Positions 17,333 to 26,880 of a stretch of 64,000 bases of DNA are shown here, piece after piece. The translations under genes and the position numbers were made by a program. A model generated the notes under the pieces. It was given only the letters and a program-made list of their open reading frames with translations, was not told the DNA's origin and searched no databases. Origin of the DNA: CAYNLK01 sp964398055 (GTDB taxonomy: Bacteria > Chloroflexota > Anaerolineae > 4572-78 > J111); NCBI GenBank assembly GCA_964398055.1, contig CAYNLK010000030.1:1-64000 (forward strand), written 5' to 3'. The stretch's first letter is position 1. Each line of letters starts with the position of its first letter.

Positions 17333-17368
17333 TGGACAGACTCAACCGCTTACGGTTATAATAACCGT
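17333..17368 (+). promoter_or_regulatory. Promoter with palindromic operator, probably giving a leaderless mRNA
   Basis: TGGACA (17333-17338) and a perfect TATAAT (17357-17362) are 18 bp apart. The ATG of the next gene is at 17369, only six bases after the -10, so the start codon coincides with the expected transcription start. The -10 is the centre of a perfect 17-bp palindrome, ACGGTTATAATAACCGT (17352-17368), a likely repressor site. Confidence 0.75.
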
Positions 17369-19096
17369 ATGAAAAGCCTGCGCCAATCGCTCATCGATTA
17401 TGACCTGGCTCAACTTCAGGCCATTGCCGCCAGCCGGGGCATCCCTCTGCAGACCTCGAACCGGAGTGAGGCGGTCGAAATACTGGCCGACGCCCTGCTG
17501 GCCCCGGCCGGGCTGGCCATTGCCCTGGCTGGTCTGGTGGAGCCGGAACAAGAGGCCCTACGCCAACTCCTGGAGCATAACGGGCGGCTGGAGAGAGCCA
17601 GGTTCATCCGCCAATACGGCCCGGTGCGGCCGATGGGACCGGCCCGCTTGCTGCGGGAGAAACCGTGGCAGCAGCCGGTCAACCCGGCTGAGCTTTTGTG
17701 GTACAAGGGCCTTATCTTCAAGGGTTTTCAATTGACCGATCAAGGTAGTTTAGAGTTTATCTACATCCCGGATGATCTGCAACCGCTGCTGGCCACCGCC
17801 TTGCACGGCCAGCCTGCCTCGGCTCCTGAGCAACCCCAACCATCGATTCTCCAGGTGGCCCTGGCCTCGCCGCCCCCGGTCAGGGTGAGCGGGGTAGGGC
17901 GGCTGCGCGAAAATCTCTTCAGCCTGTTCGTTTATCTCCAAATCACGCCAATCCGGCTGCAGCACAAAACCGATTTGACGGCCACAAACAAAGCCGCCCT
18001 GGCCGAATGTTTATTGCCGCCAGCCTGGCCGGCCGCCAACCGCCAGGCCGAGCTGGAATTCCTGCTGCACCTGGCCCGCCGGGCCGGGCTGCTGGTAGTC
18101 AGCCATGGCCGGCTCAAACCGGATCGTGATCCCGTCCGGAGCTGGTTACAGAGCCAGCCGCAACAGCAAGAGCGACTCCTGCAAAATAGTTGGCGAGCCG
18201 ACCCCACCTGGAACGACTTGTGGCGCGTGCCCGGCCTGGCGCCCCAACCTACTGGCTGGGAGAACAGCCCCCTACTGGCCCGCGCCAAAATTTTAGATTA
18301 TCTGGCTCAACTGGCGGCTGGGCCGGATAACTGGTACTCCCTGGCCGATTTTGTGGGCACGCTCAAGCGAATCGATCCCGATTTTCAGCGCCCGGACGGC
18401 GACTACGAGAGCTGGTACATCCGGGATGAGCAGGGACAATCATTGATGGGCTTTGACCACTGGGAGCAGGTGGAAGGAGCACTGATCCGCTATCTGTTAA
18501 CTCAGCCGCTGCTGTGGTTAGGCGTAACTGAATTGGGCCTGCCCGGCGAAAGGAGTCTCCCGACCAGCTTCCGGCTTACGCTTTCAGGCGCCGCCTTCCT
18601 GAAAAACCAACCTATCAGCCCACTCCCCGGCCAAAAAGCGCAATTTTTGCAGGCCGATCACAACTTTACTGTTTATGTTCCAGCGCAAGCCAGCTTGTAC
18701 GACCGTTTTCAATTGGCTCGCTTTGCTGAATTAGGGGGTAGACAAAAAGAACAGACAACCTACCAGATTACCCAGGCCAGCGTGGGCCGGGCTATGCGCA
18801 ATGGCGTCACCACCGACCAGATGGTGGCCTTTTTAGCCCGGGCCACCAATAACCGGACGCCGCTCAAGGTCGTCGAAACCCTGCGCACCTGGGGCGCCCG
18901 CCGCAGTACGGCTCAAATTGAAACGGCAACATTATTGCGCCTGGCCGACGAAACTCTGGTGGCTGAATTGGGTGAGCAGCCCGAGCTGGCTCCGCTCCTG
19001 GGCGAGGTCATCGGGCCCAAGGCTATTCTAATCCCCCCGGAAAACGTCACAGAAGTTCGACGGCTACTGCTGGAACTGGGTTACTTGGAGTTCTGA
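17369..19096 (+). CDS. Helicase-associated-domain protein (XPB-N-like), no helicase motor
   Basis: This 575-residue protein begins SLRQSLIDYDLAQLQAIAASRG. It has the tryptophan/proline-rich blocks and the C-terminal region (about 430-560: LQADHNFTVYVP, FAELGGRQKEQTTYQIT, TDQMVAFLARATNN) of the domain found N-terminal to XPB/Ssl2-type helicases and in stand-alone actinobacterial and Chloroflexota proteins. I see no Walker A or DExx motif, so it is not itself a helicase. DNA-repair or transcription-linked roles are possible but unproven. The ATG at 17369 follows the promoter directly with no Shine-Dalgarno; longer upstream frames would cross the promoter. Confidence 0.72.
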   Translation: MKSLRQSLIDYDLAQLQAIAASRGIPLQTSNRSEAVEILADALLAPAGLAIALAGLVEPEQEALRQLLEHNGRLERARFIRQYGPVRPMGPARLLREKPWQQPVNPAELLWYKGLIFKGFQLTDQGSLEFIYIPDDLQPLLATALHGQPASAPEQPQPSILQVALASPPPVRVSGVGRLRENLFSLFVYLQITPIRLQHKTDLTATNKAALAECLLPPAWPAANRQAELEFLLHLARRAGLLVVSHGRLKPDRDPVRSWLQSQPQQQERLLQNSWRADPTWNDLWRVPGLAPQPTGWENSPLLARAKILDYLAQLAAGPDNWYSLADFVGTLKRIDPDFQRPDGDYESWYIRDEQGQSLMGFDHWEQVEGALIRYLLTQPLLWLGVTELGLPGERSLPTSFRLTLSGAAFLKNQPISPLPGQKAQFLQADHNFTVYVPAQASLYDRFQLARFAELGGRQKEQTTYQITQASVGRAMRNGVTTDQMVAFLARATNNRTPLKVVETLRTWGARRSTAQIETATLLRLADETLVAELGEQPELAPLLGEVIGPKAILIPPENVTEVRRLLLELGYLEF

Positions 19097-19122
19097 GCCA
19101 AAAGTCAAACGGGAGTTGTCTT

Positions 19123-19557
19123 TTAGCGCAGTTGAACTGGCCGCCCAAAAGATAATGATAGCCCCCAAATTTGTGGGCTGGCTAACTCTACGCTATTGCC
19201 CGCCGGATCACGAAAATAGAGGGATTGGCCGCCGGCAGGCCAGGTGATCTCCGCTTCGATCTCGATGCTATGGCGTTGCAAATGATTCTGCCAGCCTGGG
19301 ATCTCTTCTTGGGCAATGGCAAAAGCCACGTGACCCGGCCCATGAGCGCCGTGGGTTGGCACAGGTATTGGCCCTTCCGGCTGAGCGGTGCGGGCCGGGT
19401 TGAATAGAAGAAAGACGCCTGCCCCACACCGAAAAAAAATGTGCCGGCCTTTAACCCTGGCAAACGGCTCTAAACCCAAAACCTGGCTGTAAAACGTCTC
19501 GGCTGCCGCCAGGTCAGCCGCATAAAGGCAAGTTTCCAAGATTTGTTGAACTTGCAT
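19123..19557 (-). CDS. VOC-superfamily (glyoxalase/dioxygenase-like) protein
   Basis: This 144-residue protein has the paired beta-alpha-beta-beta-beta modules of the vicinal-oxygen-chelate fold: ETCLYAADLAAAETFYSQVLGLEPF at the start, HGAHGPGHVAFAI in the middle and LYFRDPAGNSVELASPQIW near the end. His74-type (GHVAFA) and Glu (VELASP) positions are the usual metal ligands, so metal-dependent chemistry is possible. Substrate cannot be inferred. It lies convergent to the helicase-associated-domain gene and directly downstream of the pentapeptide-repeat gene (27 bases), possibly in the same transcript. Confidence 0.85.
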   Translation of the reverse strand: MQVQQILETCLYAADLAAAETFYSQVLGLEPFARVKGRHIFFRCGAGVFLLFNPARTAQPEGPIPVPTHGAHGPGHVAFAIAQEEIPGWQNHLQRHSIEIEAEITWPAGGQSLYFRDPAGNSVELASPQIWGLSLSFGRPVQLR

Positions 19558-19584
19558 GCTTTTTCTCCAATTGGGTTAAGCTGG

Positions 19585-21867
19585 TCAGTCCGTAAACTTG
19601 TTGAGTCTGGTAAATAGCCCCTTCTTCTTGCCGTCAGGCATAATGGCTTTCTTCAGCTTAGCTCCTTCCAGCCTGGCTGCCTGCAAATTGGCCCCGTGCA
19701 GATTAGCCTGACTCAGGTTGGCTTGACTCAAGTTGGCCCGGCTCAAATCAGCCCCGATCAGGCTGGCCTCAGTCAGGTTGGCCTCAGCCAGATTGGCCCC
19801 ACCTAATTCGGCAGAAATCAGATTGGCCTTGATTAAATTGGCCCCGGCCAACTGAGCCCCGCGCAGCTTGGCCCCAACCAGATTGGCTTCATTCAGGTTA
19901 GCCCCAGATAAATTAGCCTCCTGGAGATTTGTGTCAACCAGATTGGCCTGGCTCAGATCAGCCCCGGCCAGGTTGGCCCGGTGCAGGTCTTCGTGGTCAA
20001 GATTTACTCCATGTAATTCCCGGCCCTCGACGCCTTGATTGACAATTTTCCAAACCCGCCACCATCTTTCATCGATGCGGGTGGTCTCGTCAAGCTTAAC
20101 CTGACCCAGATAGACCCCCCGCAAATTAGCTCCCTGCAAGTCAGCGCCGCTCAAGTTGACTTCGGCCAAATTAGTGGCCGGCAATTCGGACTCGCTTGGG
20201 GTTGTTCCGGCCAGGTTAACGCCGGGCATTTTCGCTTCGTTAAGGTTGGCCTCACGCAGATCGGCCTGACTCAGATTGGCCCCGTTCAAGTCGGCGCCGC
20301 TGAGATTGGCTCCACTCAGGTTGGCCCCGGTCAGGTTGGCCTGCTGCACACTCACCCCGCTCAACTCGGTCTTGCTTAGATTAGCCCCGGCCAGGTCGGC
20401 CCCATTCAAATTGGCCTTGTACAGGCTGGCTCCATAGAGGTTAGCCCGGGACAGCTTGACTCCACTCAACTTGGCCTTGCTCAGGTTGGCCCTTTCCAGA
20501 TTGGCCTCACGCAGGTTGGCGCCGTGCAAATTGGCTTTTTTCAGATTGGCTTCGCTCAGATTGGCCTCGACCAGGTCAGCCTCACTCAGATTGGCCCCAA
20601 ACAACTCGGTCCTGCTCAGGTCGACCTGGCCCAGTTTGGCCTGGTGCAGATCACTCACCTTGAGATTAGCCCCGGTCAGGTTAGCCCCCCGTAAATCGGC
20701 TTGAGCCAGGTTGGCCCCACTCAGATCGGCGATGCCCAGATTCGCGCCCTTCAAATTAGCCCCTTTCAGATTGGCCTGGCCCAAACCGACTTTTTTCAGG
20801 TTGGCCTCCGGCAATTTAGCCCCGCGCAGATCAGCCCCGCTCAGATCGGCCGCATACAGTTCGGCCTGACTCAGATTGGCTTTTCTCAGGTCGGCCTGCC
20901 CCAACTTGGCCCCGCTCAAGTCGGCGCCGCTCAGGTCGGCGCCACTCAAGACAGCTTGGCCCAGGTTGGCTCTTTTTAGATTGCTGCCGCTCAGGTAAGC
21001 CCCGCTTAAATTGGCCTTTCGTAAATCTTGCCCGCCAGCCCCTTGACTCTTGATTTTCCAAACCACTTGCCATTTCTCATCGACCTGCGTTGACTCATCG
21101 ATCTGAATCCGGCCAAATTTGACCATGTCCAGGTTGGCCCCGCGCAAATCGGCCCCGGCCAGCTCCACCCCCTCCAAATTGGCTTGCGCCAGGTTGGCCC
21201 CCTGCAAATCGGCGCCGGTCAGGTTGGCCCCGCTCAGGTTGACGCCCTGCAGATCGGCCTGGCGTAGATTCGCTCCGGTCAGGTTAGCGTCGTGGAGGTC
21301 GGCCTCGGCCAGATTGGCGCCCGGTAAACTGGCTTCACTGAGATTGGCCCCGCTCAGGTCGGTCCCGGCCAACACCTGCCCATCAATACCCTGATTCACA
21401 ATTTCCCAAACCAGTTTCCATTTGGCGTCGCATTGGCTATTATTGTTCAGTTTGACCCCGCGCAGATTGGCCTGGTACAAGTTGACCCCCGACAAATCGG
21501 CCTGGCGCAGGTCGGCCTCACGCAGGTTGGCCCGGCGCAGAGACGCCCCCCGGCGCGGGGCGGCGCTGTCAGGTTCGGCCTGGTGCAGAACAGCCCCTTC
21601 CAGATTGGCCCCGCGCAGGTCGGCCTCGCTCAGGTCGGCGCAGCACAGGATAGCTCCCCGCAGATTGGCCCGGTACAGGTTGGCTTCGTTCAGATTGGCC
21701 TCGCCGGTTATGGCCGCGCCTTCCAAATTGGCTTCCTCCAGGTTGGCCCCGGCCAGATTGGCCCCTTTCAGATCAGCTCCTTTCAGGTTCGCGCCGGCCA
21801 GCCACAACGGCCGCTGGCCCAAATTGATTAACATATAGAGCTGTTCTCTGGATAACTGGCTCATCAC
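19585..21867 (-). CDS. Giant pentapeptide-repeat protein with Trp-rich spacers
   Basis: This 760-residue protein consists almost wholly of A(D/N)Lxx pentapeptides, which fold as a right-handed quadrilateral beta-helix. Three similar non-repeat inserts interrupt it: near 145-165 (DAKWKLVWEIVNQG), 260-280 (DEKWQVVWKIKSQG) and 605-630 (DERWWRVWKIVNQG). There is no signal peptide or membrane segment. Some pentapeptide proteins mimic DNA and protect gyrase, but most are unassigned; the evenly acidic faces needed for mimicry were not assessed. GGAGA precedes the ATG. Because of the repeats, the opposite strand carries many long open frames, none of them real. Confidence 0.92.
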   Translation of the reverse strand: MMSQLSREQLYMLINLGQRPLWLAGANLKGADLKGANLAGANLEEANLEGAAITGEANLNEANLYRANLRGAILCCADLSEADLRGANLEGAVLHQAEPDSAAPRRGASLRRANLREADLRQADLSGVNLYQANLRGVKLNNNSQCDAKWKLVWEIVNQGIDGQVLAGTDLSGANLSEASLPGANLAEADLHDANLTGANLRQADLQGVNLSGANLTGADLQGANLAQANLEGVELAGADLRGANLDMVKFGRIQIDESTQVDEKWQVVWKIKSQGAGGQDLRKANLSGAYLSGSNLKRANLGQAVLSGADLSGADLSGAKLGQADLRKANLSQAELYAADLSGADLRGAKLPEANLKKVGLGQANLKGANLKGANLGIADLSGANLAQADLRGANLTGANLKVSDLHQAKLGQVDLSRTELFGANLSEADLVEANLSEANLKKANLHGANLREANLERANLSKAKLSGVKLSRANLYGASLYKANLNGADLAGANLSKTELSGVSVQQANLTGANLSGANLSGADLNGANLSQADLREANLNEAKMPGVNLAGTTPSESELPATNLAEVNLSGADLQGANLRGVYLGQVKLDETTRIDERWWRVWKIVNQGVEGRELHGVNLDHEDLHRANLAGADLSQANLVDTNLQEANLSGANLNEANLVGAKLRGAQLAGANLIKANLISAELGGANLAEANLTEASLIGADLSRANLSQANLSQANLHGANLQAARLEGAKLKKAIMPDGKKKGLFTRLNKFTD

Positions 21868-21957
21868 TATTCTCCATGGTGGGATTTAAGCCCAACGGCA
21901 CAATTCCCAGGATTCCGCGCCCCATTTTTCACTAGCCGGCAAGGGAAGACCGAGTGG

Positions 21958-24900
21958 TTATGGTGTAACCACCGTATCGACGATTTCTTTCACGGCTACT
22001 TCAAAGCTGTGGGCCTGGAGCCGCGCTTGAACAGTTTCTAACTGCTGGGGGGTGAATTGGGCCATAAGAGCGGCGCGAAGTTTCTCGGCGCGGTCTTTGG
22101 CATCTTGGGTGCTGGCCGGCTGATGGAGGATATGCAGCGCCAACTCCAGCGCCGCTGCATTCAGCCCCTGTTGTTGGTAGATCTCCGCCAGCGTGGCCAA
22201 CACGTCGAGCGCCCCCGTGTTGTAATCCGCTTCGACCGCGGTTTTGAGCGCCTCCAGCGCCCATTGCTCTGCTTGCGCCAATTCCTGATGGGCCAGAGCT
22301 AACCGGCTGAGGGCATTGAGCGCCCACGATAGGCTCCACCGGTCGCCAACTTCCCGTTGCAGGGCAACGCTCTGCTCGATCAGGCGGCGCGCTTCGGCGT
22401 CATCGCCGGCCGCTTGCGCCACCATAGCCAGACGCTCCAGGGCCAACCCAATCCCCCAACGATTGCCAGCTTCTTGGGCAATCTGTAAACCTTCGCGCAG
22501 CAGTTCCTGCGCTTCGGTTAGGCGGCCTAACGCTTGGGCCGTGCGGCTGAAATAAATACCAATAAAGAGGGTGTGGTATGGATCGCCTATGGTACGGCAG
22601 AGCGCCATGGCCTCGCTGAGCCAACGATATGCCTCTGCATAGTCGCCTTTGTCGTGGGTCAACCCGCCCAGAAGGCCGGCAGCCAATGATTGGAGGTAGG
22701 TATGCCCCAAGGCGCGGCTTAGAGTTAGACCCTCGTGCATATAGCGTGAGCCGGCCTCAAAGTCGCCGGCAGCCCAGCATACAATCCCATAATGAACCAG
22801 GGCAAAGGCCAGGGCATAAGTTTCGCCCAGCGGTTGTAACAGCGACAGGCTGGTCTGGTAAAGCCGTAAGGCTTCACGATTGTTGCCCTGGCGCAGGTTG
22901 AAAAAAGCCTGGTAGTTGAGCATATCACCCAGGGCTTCCTCCAATTTTACCCTTTCCGGCGTCGGGTCATTGTTTTCCAGAGCCGCCAGCCGCGTCCGGA
23001 CCACTTCAGCGCCGCAACTAAAAATCGCTACGGCCTCTTGAAAATATTGGTGTAGCTCGTAAAAGTAGTACAACGGTTCGGTTGTGTTGTGCAGCAAATT
23101 AATCTGTTTGCAGGTTAGGGCAATATCCCAGGCAGTGCGGATGTTGTCAATGTCGGCATTGAGTTCAGCCAGGGTATCTTTCTGGCGCTGACTTCTTAAG
23201 TCTGCTTCACGCGTCTGAAGCAGCGTTAGATAATAATGACTGTGGCGATCACGCCAGGCCCGTTCTTCGTCCGGCTGTTCTTGCAGGCGGAGCGCGGCAT
23301 ATTGCCGCAGCAATTCGTGCAGTTCATACCGCCCGATATTCGACTGGCTGGTGACCAATGACTTATTGACCAACCCGGCCAACAATCGCAGCGACGCCCC
23401 CGTAATTTGTTGGGCAGCCTCGCGGGTGAAACCGCCTCGAAAAACAGAGAGCGCCTTGAACAACGCCTGTTCCTCGGCTTTCAAACGCTCCCACGACCAG
23501 CCAAAGACCAGCCGCATACTGCGATGCCGGTCGGGGATATCGCGTAGTTCACTCTCCAGCAGGTCCAGCCCGTGGCTGAGCTCGGCGGCAATCTCAGCCA
23601 GCGACAGCACGTTAGACCAGGCGGCGGCCAGCTCAATGGCCAGGGGCATACCCCAGACCACCTGCAAAATATGTTTGAGGTGCGGTAAATCCTCAACCCG
23701 CAGCCCAAAATCGGGACGCACGTGCCGGGCAGTCTGCACAAAAAGCTGCACGGCCTCATGGGTTAGCGCCTCTTTAACATCAACCAACTCGGCAAAATTC
23801 AAGCCACTGATGGGCCAGAGAATTTCATTGGTCAAATTGAGCCTTTCCCACGACGTGACCAGCACTTTCACTCCGGGCGCGGTTTGTAAGATTTGGCTGA
23901 CCAGCGCTGCGCCGCCCAACACATGTTCAAAATTGTCCAGGATCAACAACATCTGCTTGTGACGCAGGTAGGTTAGCAATTGGATGGCCGGTTCTTCAGC
24001 AGAGGAAAGGGGGCACGCCAATCCTTCGGCAATGGTGTGAGCGATAGCATCGGCTGACCGAATGGGGGCCAGCGAAATAAAGTAAACTCCGTGGGTAAAC
24101 AACGAAGCCGGCTGGAGCTGTTGTTCGGCCAGAGCCAGCGCCAGACGGGTTTTGCCGATGCCGCCTGGCCCAACAATGGTAATCAAGCGCACGTCAGGAT
24201 CGCTGAGGCGCTGCTGCAAGCCGTCCAGGGTCGCTTCCCGGCCGATAAAAGGGGTCGCCTGGAGCGGCAAATTATGGGGTGGACGGGCGGGTTCGGAGGC
24301 CAGAGGAGACCTTGACAGCGCCGCAGCCGGGAGTGGCAGGCGATTGGCTTTAATGGTTTCGGCCAGGGCGGTAGTTTCGGCTGCAGGAAGAACGCCCAGC
24401 TCCCGCTCAAGGAGTTGACAGCAGGTTTGATACTGGTGGAGGGCCGCTGCCGGTTGGCCGGCCCAGGCATAAAGTTGCATCAATTGGCGGTGGGCCGGTT
24501 CGTGCAGCGGGTCCAGGGCCAGCCAGCGCCGGGCATAACTGATGGCCTGCTCACCGGATATTTCCCCCTGTTCGATCAAAAGTTGCACCAGTCGCTCTAG
24601 CGCCCCGGCCAATTCCCGGCGCAGCCCCTCCGTCTCAAAGGTCTGCCAGGTATCAAAATCGGGGCTGTCCGGTAGGGTAAAGCCGGCCAGAAAATCGTTC
24701 TGCGCCAGGGTTACGGCTTCCGTGAGAGGGTCCAGACAGGCCGGACAGCCCCGGTTGGACGAGTGACCATGCTGCTGGCCCATGGCCAGCAATTCACGGA
24801 ACCGGTCGATATCCAGCCACAGGTTAGGTTGGGAGGGCAACAACACCGTGTCGCGATCCACTTCTAACCAGCGCTGGCCCAAACTCTTGTTCAAAACCCA

Positions 24901-25104
24901 GAGCATCCGGCGCACCTCACCGCGACCGGCGGCCGGCTCATAGTCGGGCCAGAGCAGGGCAGCCAGCGCCTGGCGGGTATGGCGCTGGCGAGTCACAGCC
25001 AGGTAGGCCAGCAACGCCAGAGCTTTGTGGTGGCTGAGTAAAACCGCCTCGCCGTCGAGCTCAAGCCGCGGTGCACCAAAGAAGTAGAGCGCCAATTGCG
25101 ACAT
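21958..25104 (-). CDS. SARP-type regulator: BTAD, NB-ARC-like NTPase and TPR
   Basis: This 1048-residue cytoplasmic regulator starts with a winged helix (LALYFFGAPRLELDG..., about 4-95) and a bacterial transcriptional activation domain (about 97-245). An STAND/NB-ARC-type NTPase follows, with Walker A GPGGIGKT (312-319) and the Walker-B-like LLILDNFEHVL. The remaining part (about 640-1020) is tetratricopeptide repeats (for example ALAFALVHYGIVCWAAGDF). The family switches transcription after ligand binding to the TPR and nucleotide exchange. I start it at the ATG at 25104, five bases after GGGGAG; an 18-residue longer frame is less likely. It is divergent from the FAD oxidoreductase gene, a possible target. 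Confidence 0.87.
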   Translation of the reverse strand: MSQLALYFFGAPRLELDGEAVLLSHHKALALLAYLAVTRQRHTRQALAALLWPDYEPAAGRGEVRRMLWVLNKSLGQRWLEVDRDTVLLPSQPNLWLDIDRFRELLAMGQQHGHSSNRGCPACLDPLTEAVTLAQNDFLAGFTLPDSPDFDTWQTFETEGLRRELAGALERLVQLLIEQGEISGEQAISYARRWLALDPLHEPAHRQLMQLYAWAGQPAAALHQYQTCCQLLERELGVLPAAETTALAETIKANRLPLPAAALSRSPLASEPARPPHNLPLQATPFIGREATLDGLQQRLSDPDVRLITIVGPGGIGKTRLALALAEQQLQPASLFTHGVYFISLAPIRSADAIAHTIAEGLACPLSSAEEPAIQLLTYLRHKQMLLILDNFEHVLGGAALVSQILQTAPGVKVLVTSWERLNLTNEILWPISGLNFAELVDVKEALTHEAVQLFVQTARHVRPDFGLRVEDLPHLKHILQVVWGMPLAIELAAAWSNVLSLAEIAAELSHGLDLLESELRDIPDRHRSMRLVFGWSWERLKAEEQALFKALSVFRGGFTREAAQQITGASLRLLAGLVNKSLVTSQSNIGRYELHELLRQYAALRLQEQPDEERAWRDRHSHYYLTLLQTREADLRSQRQKDTLAELNADIDNIRTAWDIALTCKQINLLHNTTEPLYYFYELHQYFQEAVAIFSCGAEVVRTRLAALENNDPTPERVKLEEALGDMLNYQAFFNLRQGNNREALRLYQTSLSLLQPLGETYALAFALVHYGIVCWAAGDFEAGSRYMHEGLTLSRALGHTYLQSLAAGLLGGLTHDKGDYAEAYRWLSEAMALCRTIGDPYHTLFIGIYFSRTAQALGRLTEAQELLREGLQIAQEAGNRWGIGLALERLAMVAQAAGDDAEARRLIEQSVALQREVGDRWSLSWALNALSRLALAHQELAQAEQWALEALKTAVEADYNTGALDVLATLAEIYQQQGLNAAALELALHILHQPASTQDAKDRAEKLRAALMAQFTPQQLETVQARLQAHSFEVAVKEIVDTVVTP

Positions 25105-25391
25105 ATCACTCCCCAAAAAATAGACCGCCGCCGACAGACCGCCGAAAGACATCATCATCGGTGGTATGCCGCAGACTCGTGATGACTCCTTACAAATAGC
25201 CGAAAGATATTGTCACTGTGAATTATAACCCAAGCGCGATGGGATGCAATTGGCACGATGTTGGAACGCTTGAGGGCGATATTTTGCACATTTTTGGCAT
25301 AGTTCTTTGATAAATTGATGACAAGCATTAACAACGTTCCGCTAACTTTCATAACAACAACCGGACCGAGTCCGGGAAAAGGAGAAAAATT

Positions 25392-26789
25392 ATGTTGCAA
25401 ACGTTACCAAAAAGTTCAATCAGTACCGGGCCGTGGTCCCTGCTGCAATCTCGGCTAGAAGGCGCGGTGATAGCCCCGGAGGACCCCCGCTACGATCAAG
25501 CCCGCCGGGCCTGGAACCTGAGTGTTGAACAACGGCCAGCCATTATCGTGGCGCCCAAAAACGCCGCCGATGTGGTCAAGGCCGTGCGCTTTGCTCGTAG
25601 TGAGGGGTTAGGCGTTGCAGTTCAGGCCACCGGGCATGGCAATGTGCGGCCGGCCAATGGCTGTCTACTCATACTTACTGCTGATATGCAAGGCGTAACC
25701 ATTGACGCCGCGGCTCAAACCGCCTGGCTTGAAGCTGGGGTCAAATGGGGCGCGGTGCTGGAAAAAGCGCAAGCGGAGGGGTTGGCGCCGCTGCTCGGCT
25801 CCTCGCCGGAGGTGGGGGCTTTCGGCTATACCCTGGGCGGCGGGATGGGCTGGTTAGCCCGCAAGTACGGTCTGGCCACCGACAGCGTGAATACCTTTGA
25901 AGTGGTCACTGCGGACGGGCAACTGCGGCGGGCCAGCGAGACCGAAAACAGCGACCTTTTCTGGGGATTGCGCGGCGGCGGCGGCAGTCTGGCTATCGTC
26001 ACCGGTATGGAAATCAAGCTTTATCCGGTGACCACGGTCTACGGCGGCAACCTCTTTTACCCGATTGAGCAGGCTAAAGAGGTTATTACCCGCTACCGGG
26101 AGTGGCTGCCGTCTGTGCCTGATGAACTGACGTCATCGTTTGTGCTCATGAACTTCCCGCCCATTCCCGCCATACCTGAGTTCCTGCGGGGCCAATCGTT
26201 TGTGATGATCCGCGGCTGCTACTGCGGTCCCGTCGAGCAGGGCGACGCATTGCTGGACTACTGGCGAAGCTGGCGCGCCCCGCTGATCGATGATTTCAAA
26301 GCTATGCCGTTTAGTCAAGTGGCGACGATTAGCAATGATCCGGTTGAGCCGATCGCCGCCCTGGGCAGCGGCGCCTGGCTGAGCCAGCTAAGCGATGCCG
26401 CCATTGAGATTTTGATCACCAGCAGCCAGCCGGCCGCGGGCAGCCCGCTAATCTTCATCGAGGTGCGCCATGCCGGGGGGGCTATGGAGCACCCGGGGAC
26501 AGGCGCTTACAGCAACCGGGCAGATTCCCTGAGTCTGGAAATGGTGGGCGCCATCTTCTCACCGGAAGGTCACACCACGCTGCGGCACTTTTGCGCTCAG
26601 GTCAAACAGGCGTTGCAGCCCTACCTATCCGGCAAAGTGTACATGAATTTTCTCGAGGGGGAAGAGTCGCAAGCGCAAGTTAAAAATGGCTTTGCGCCGG
26701 AAGCGTACCAGCGCCTGACTCAGTTGAAGGCTAAATACGACCCCGAAAATGTTTTTGGTTACAGTTTTAATATCCCACCGGCGCGCTAA
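25392..26789 (+). CDS. FAD-linked oxidoreductase (BBE-like, PCMH fold)
   Basis: This 465-residue flavoprotein has an N-terminal PCMH FAD-binding domain: RPAIIVAPKNAADVVKAV, then QATGHGN whose His82 is the usual covalent flavin attachment site, and GYTLGGGMGWLARKYGLA. It ends in the berberine-bridge-enzyme C-terminal motif (YDPENVFGYSFNIPP). The second covalent Cys seen in bicovalent enzymes is absent, so single attachment is expected. No signal peptide is seen. Substrates of the family are sugars, alkaloids or polyketides. GGAGAAAAATT precedes the ATG. The 287-base spacer to the SARP gene shows no further feature that I trust. Confidence 0.88.
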   Translation: MLQTLPKSSISTGPWSLLQSRLEGAVIAPEDPRYDQARRAWNLSVEQRPAIIVAPKNAADVVKAVRFARSEGLGVAVQATGHGNVRPANGCLLILTADMQGVTIDAAAQTAWLEAGVKWGAVLEKAQAEGLAPLLGSSPEVGAFGYTLGGGMGWLARKYGLATDSVNTFEVVTADGQLRRASETENSDLFWGLRGGGGSLAIVTGMEIKLYPVTTVYGGNLFYPIEQAKEVITRYREWLPSVPDELTSSFVLMNFPPIPAIPEFLRGQSFVMIRGCYCGPVEQGDALLDYWRSWRAPLIDDFKAMPFSQVATISNDPVEPIAALGSGAWLSQLSDAAIEILITSSQPAAGSPLIFIEVRHAGGAMEHPGTGAYSNRADSLSLEMVGAIFSPEGHTTLRHFCAQVKQALQPYLSGKVYMNFLEGEESQAQVKNGFAPEAYQRLTQLKAKYDPENVFGYSFNIPPAR

Positions 26790-26880
26790 TCTTTCAATGT
26801 AGGGCCTGGGTTCACCCGTTCCTGGTATGAGTCGGGAACGGGTGAACAACAATCCACGGGGGCTGATAAAGGGATTGCTT

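Noticed and set aside
17369..19096. DNA helicase
   Set aside because: Only the helicase-associated domain is present; no Walker A, DExx or other motor motif was found.
20035..21838. Several plus-strand frames of 80-140 codons opposite the pentapeptide-repeat gene
   Set aside because: The 15-bp DNA repeat of the pentapeptide gene keeps other frames open; their products are periodic shadows with no Shine-Dalgarno.
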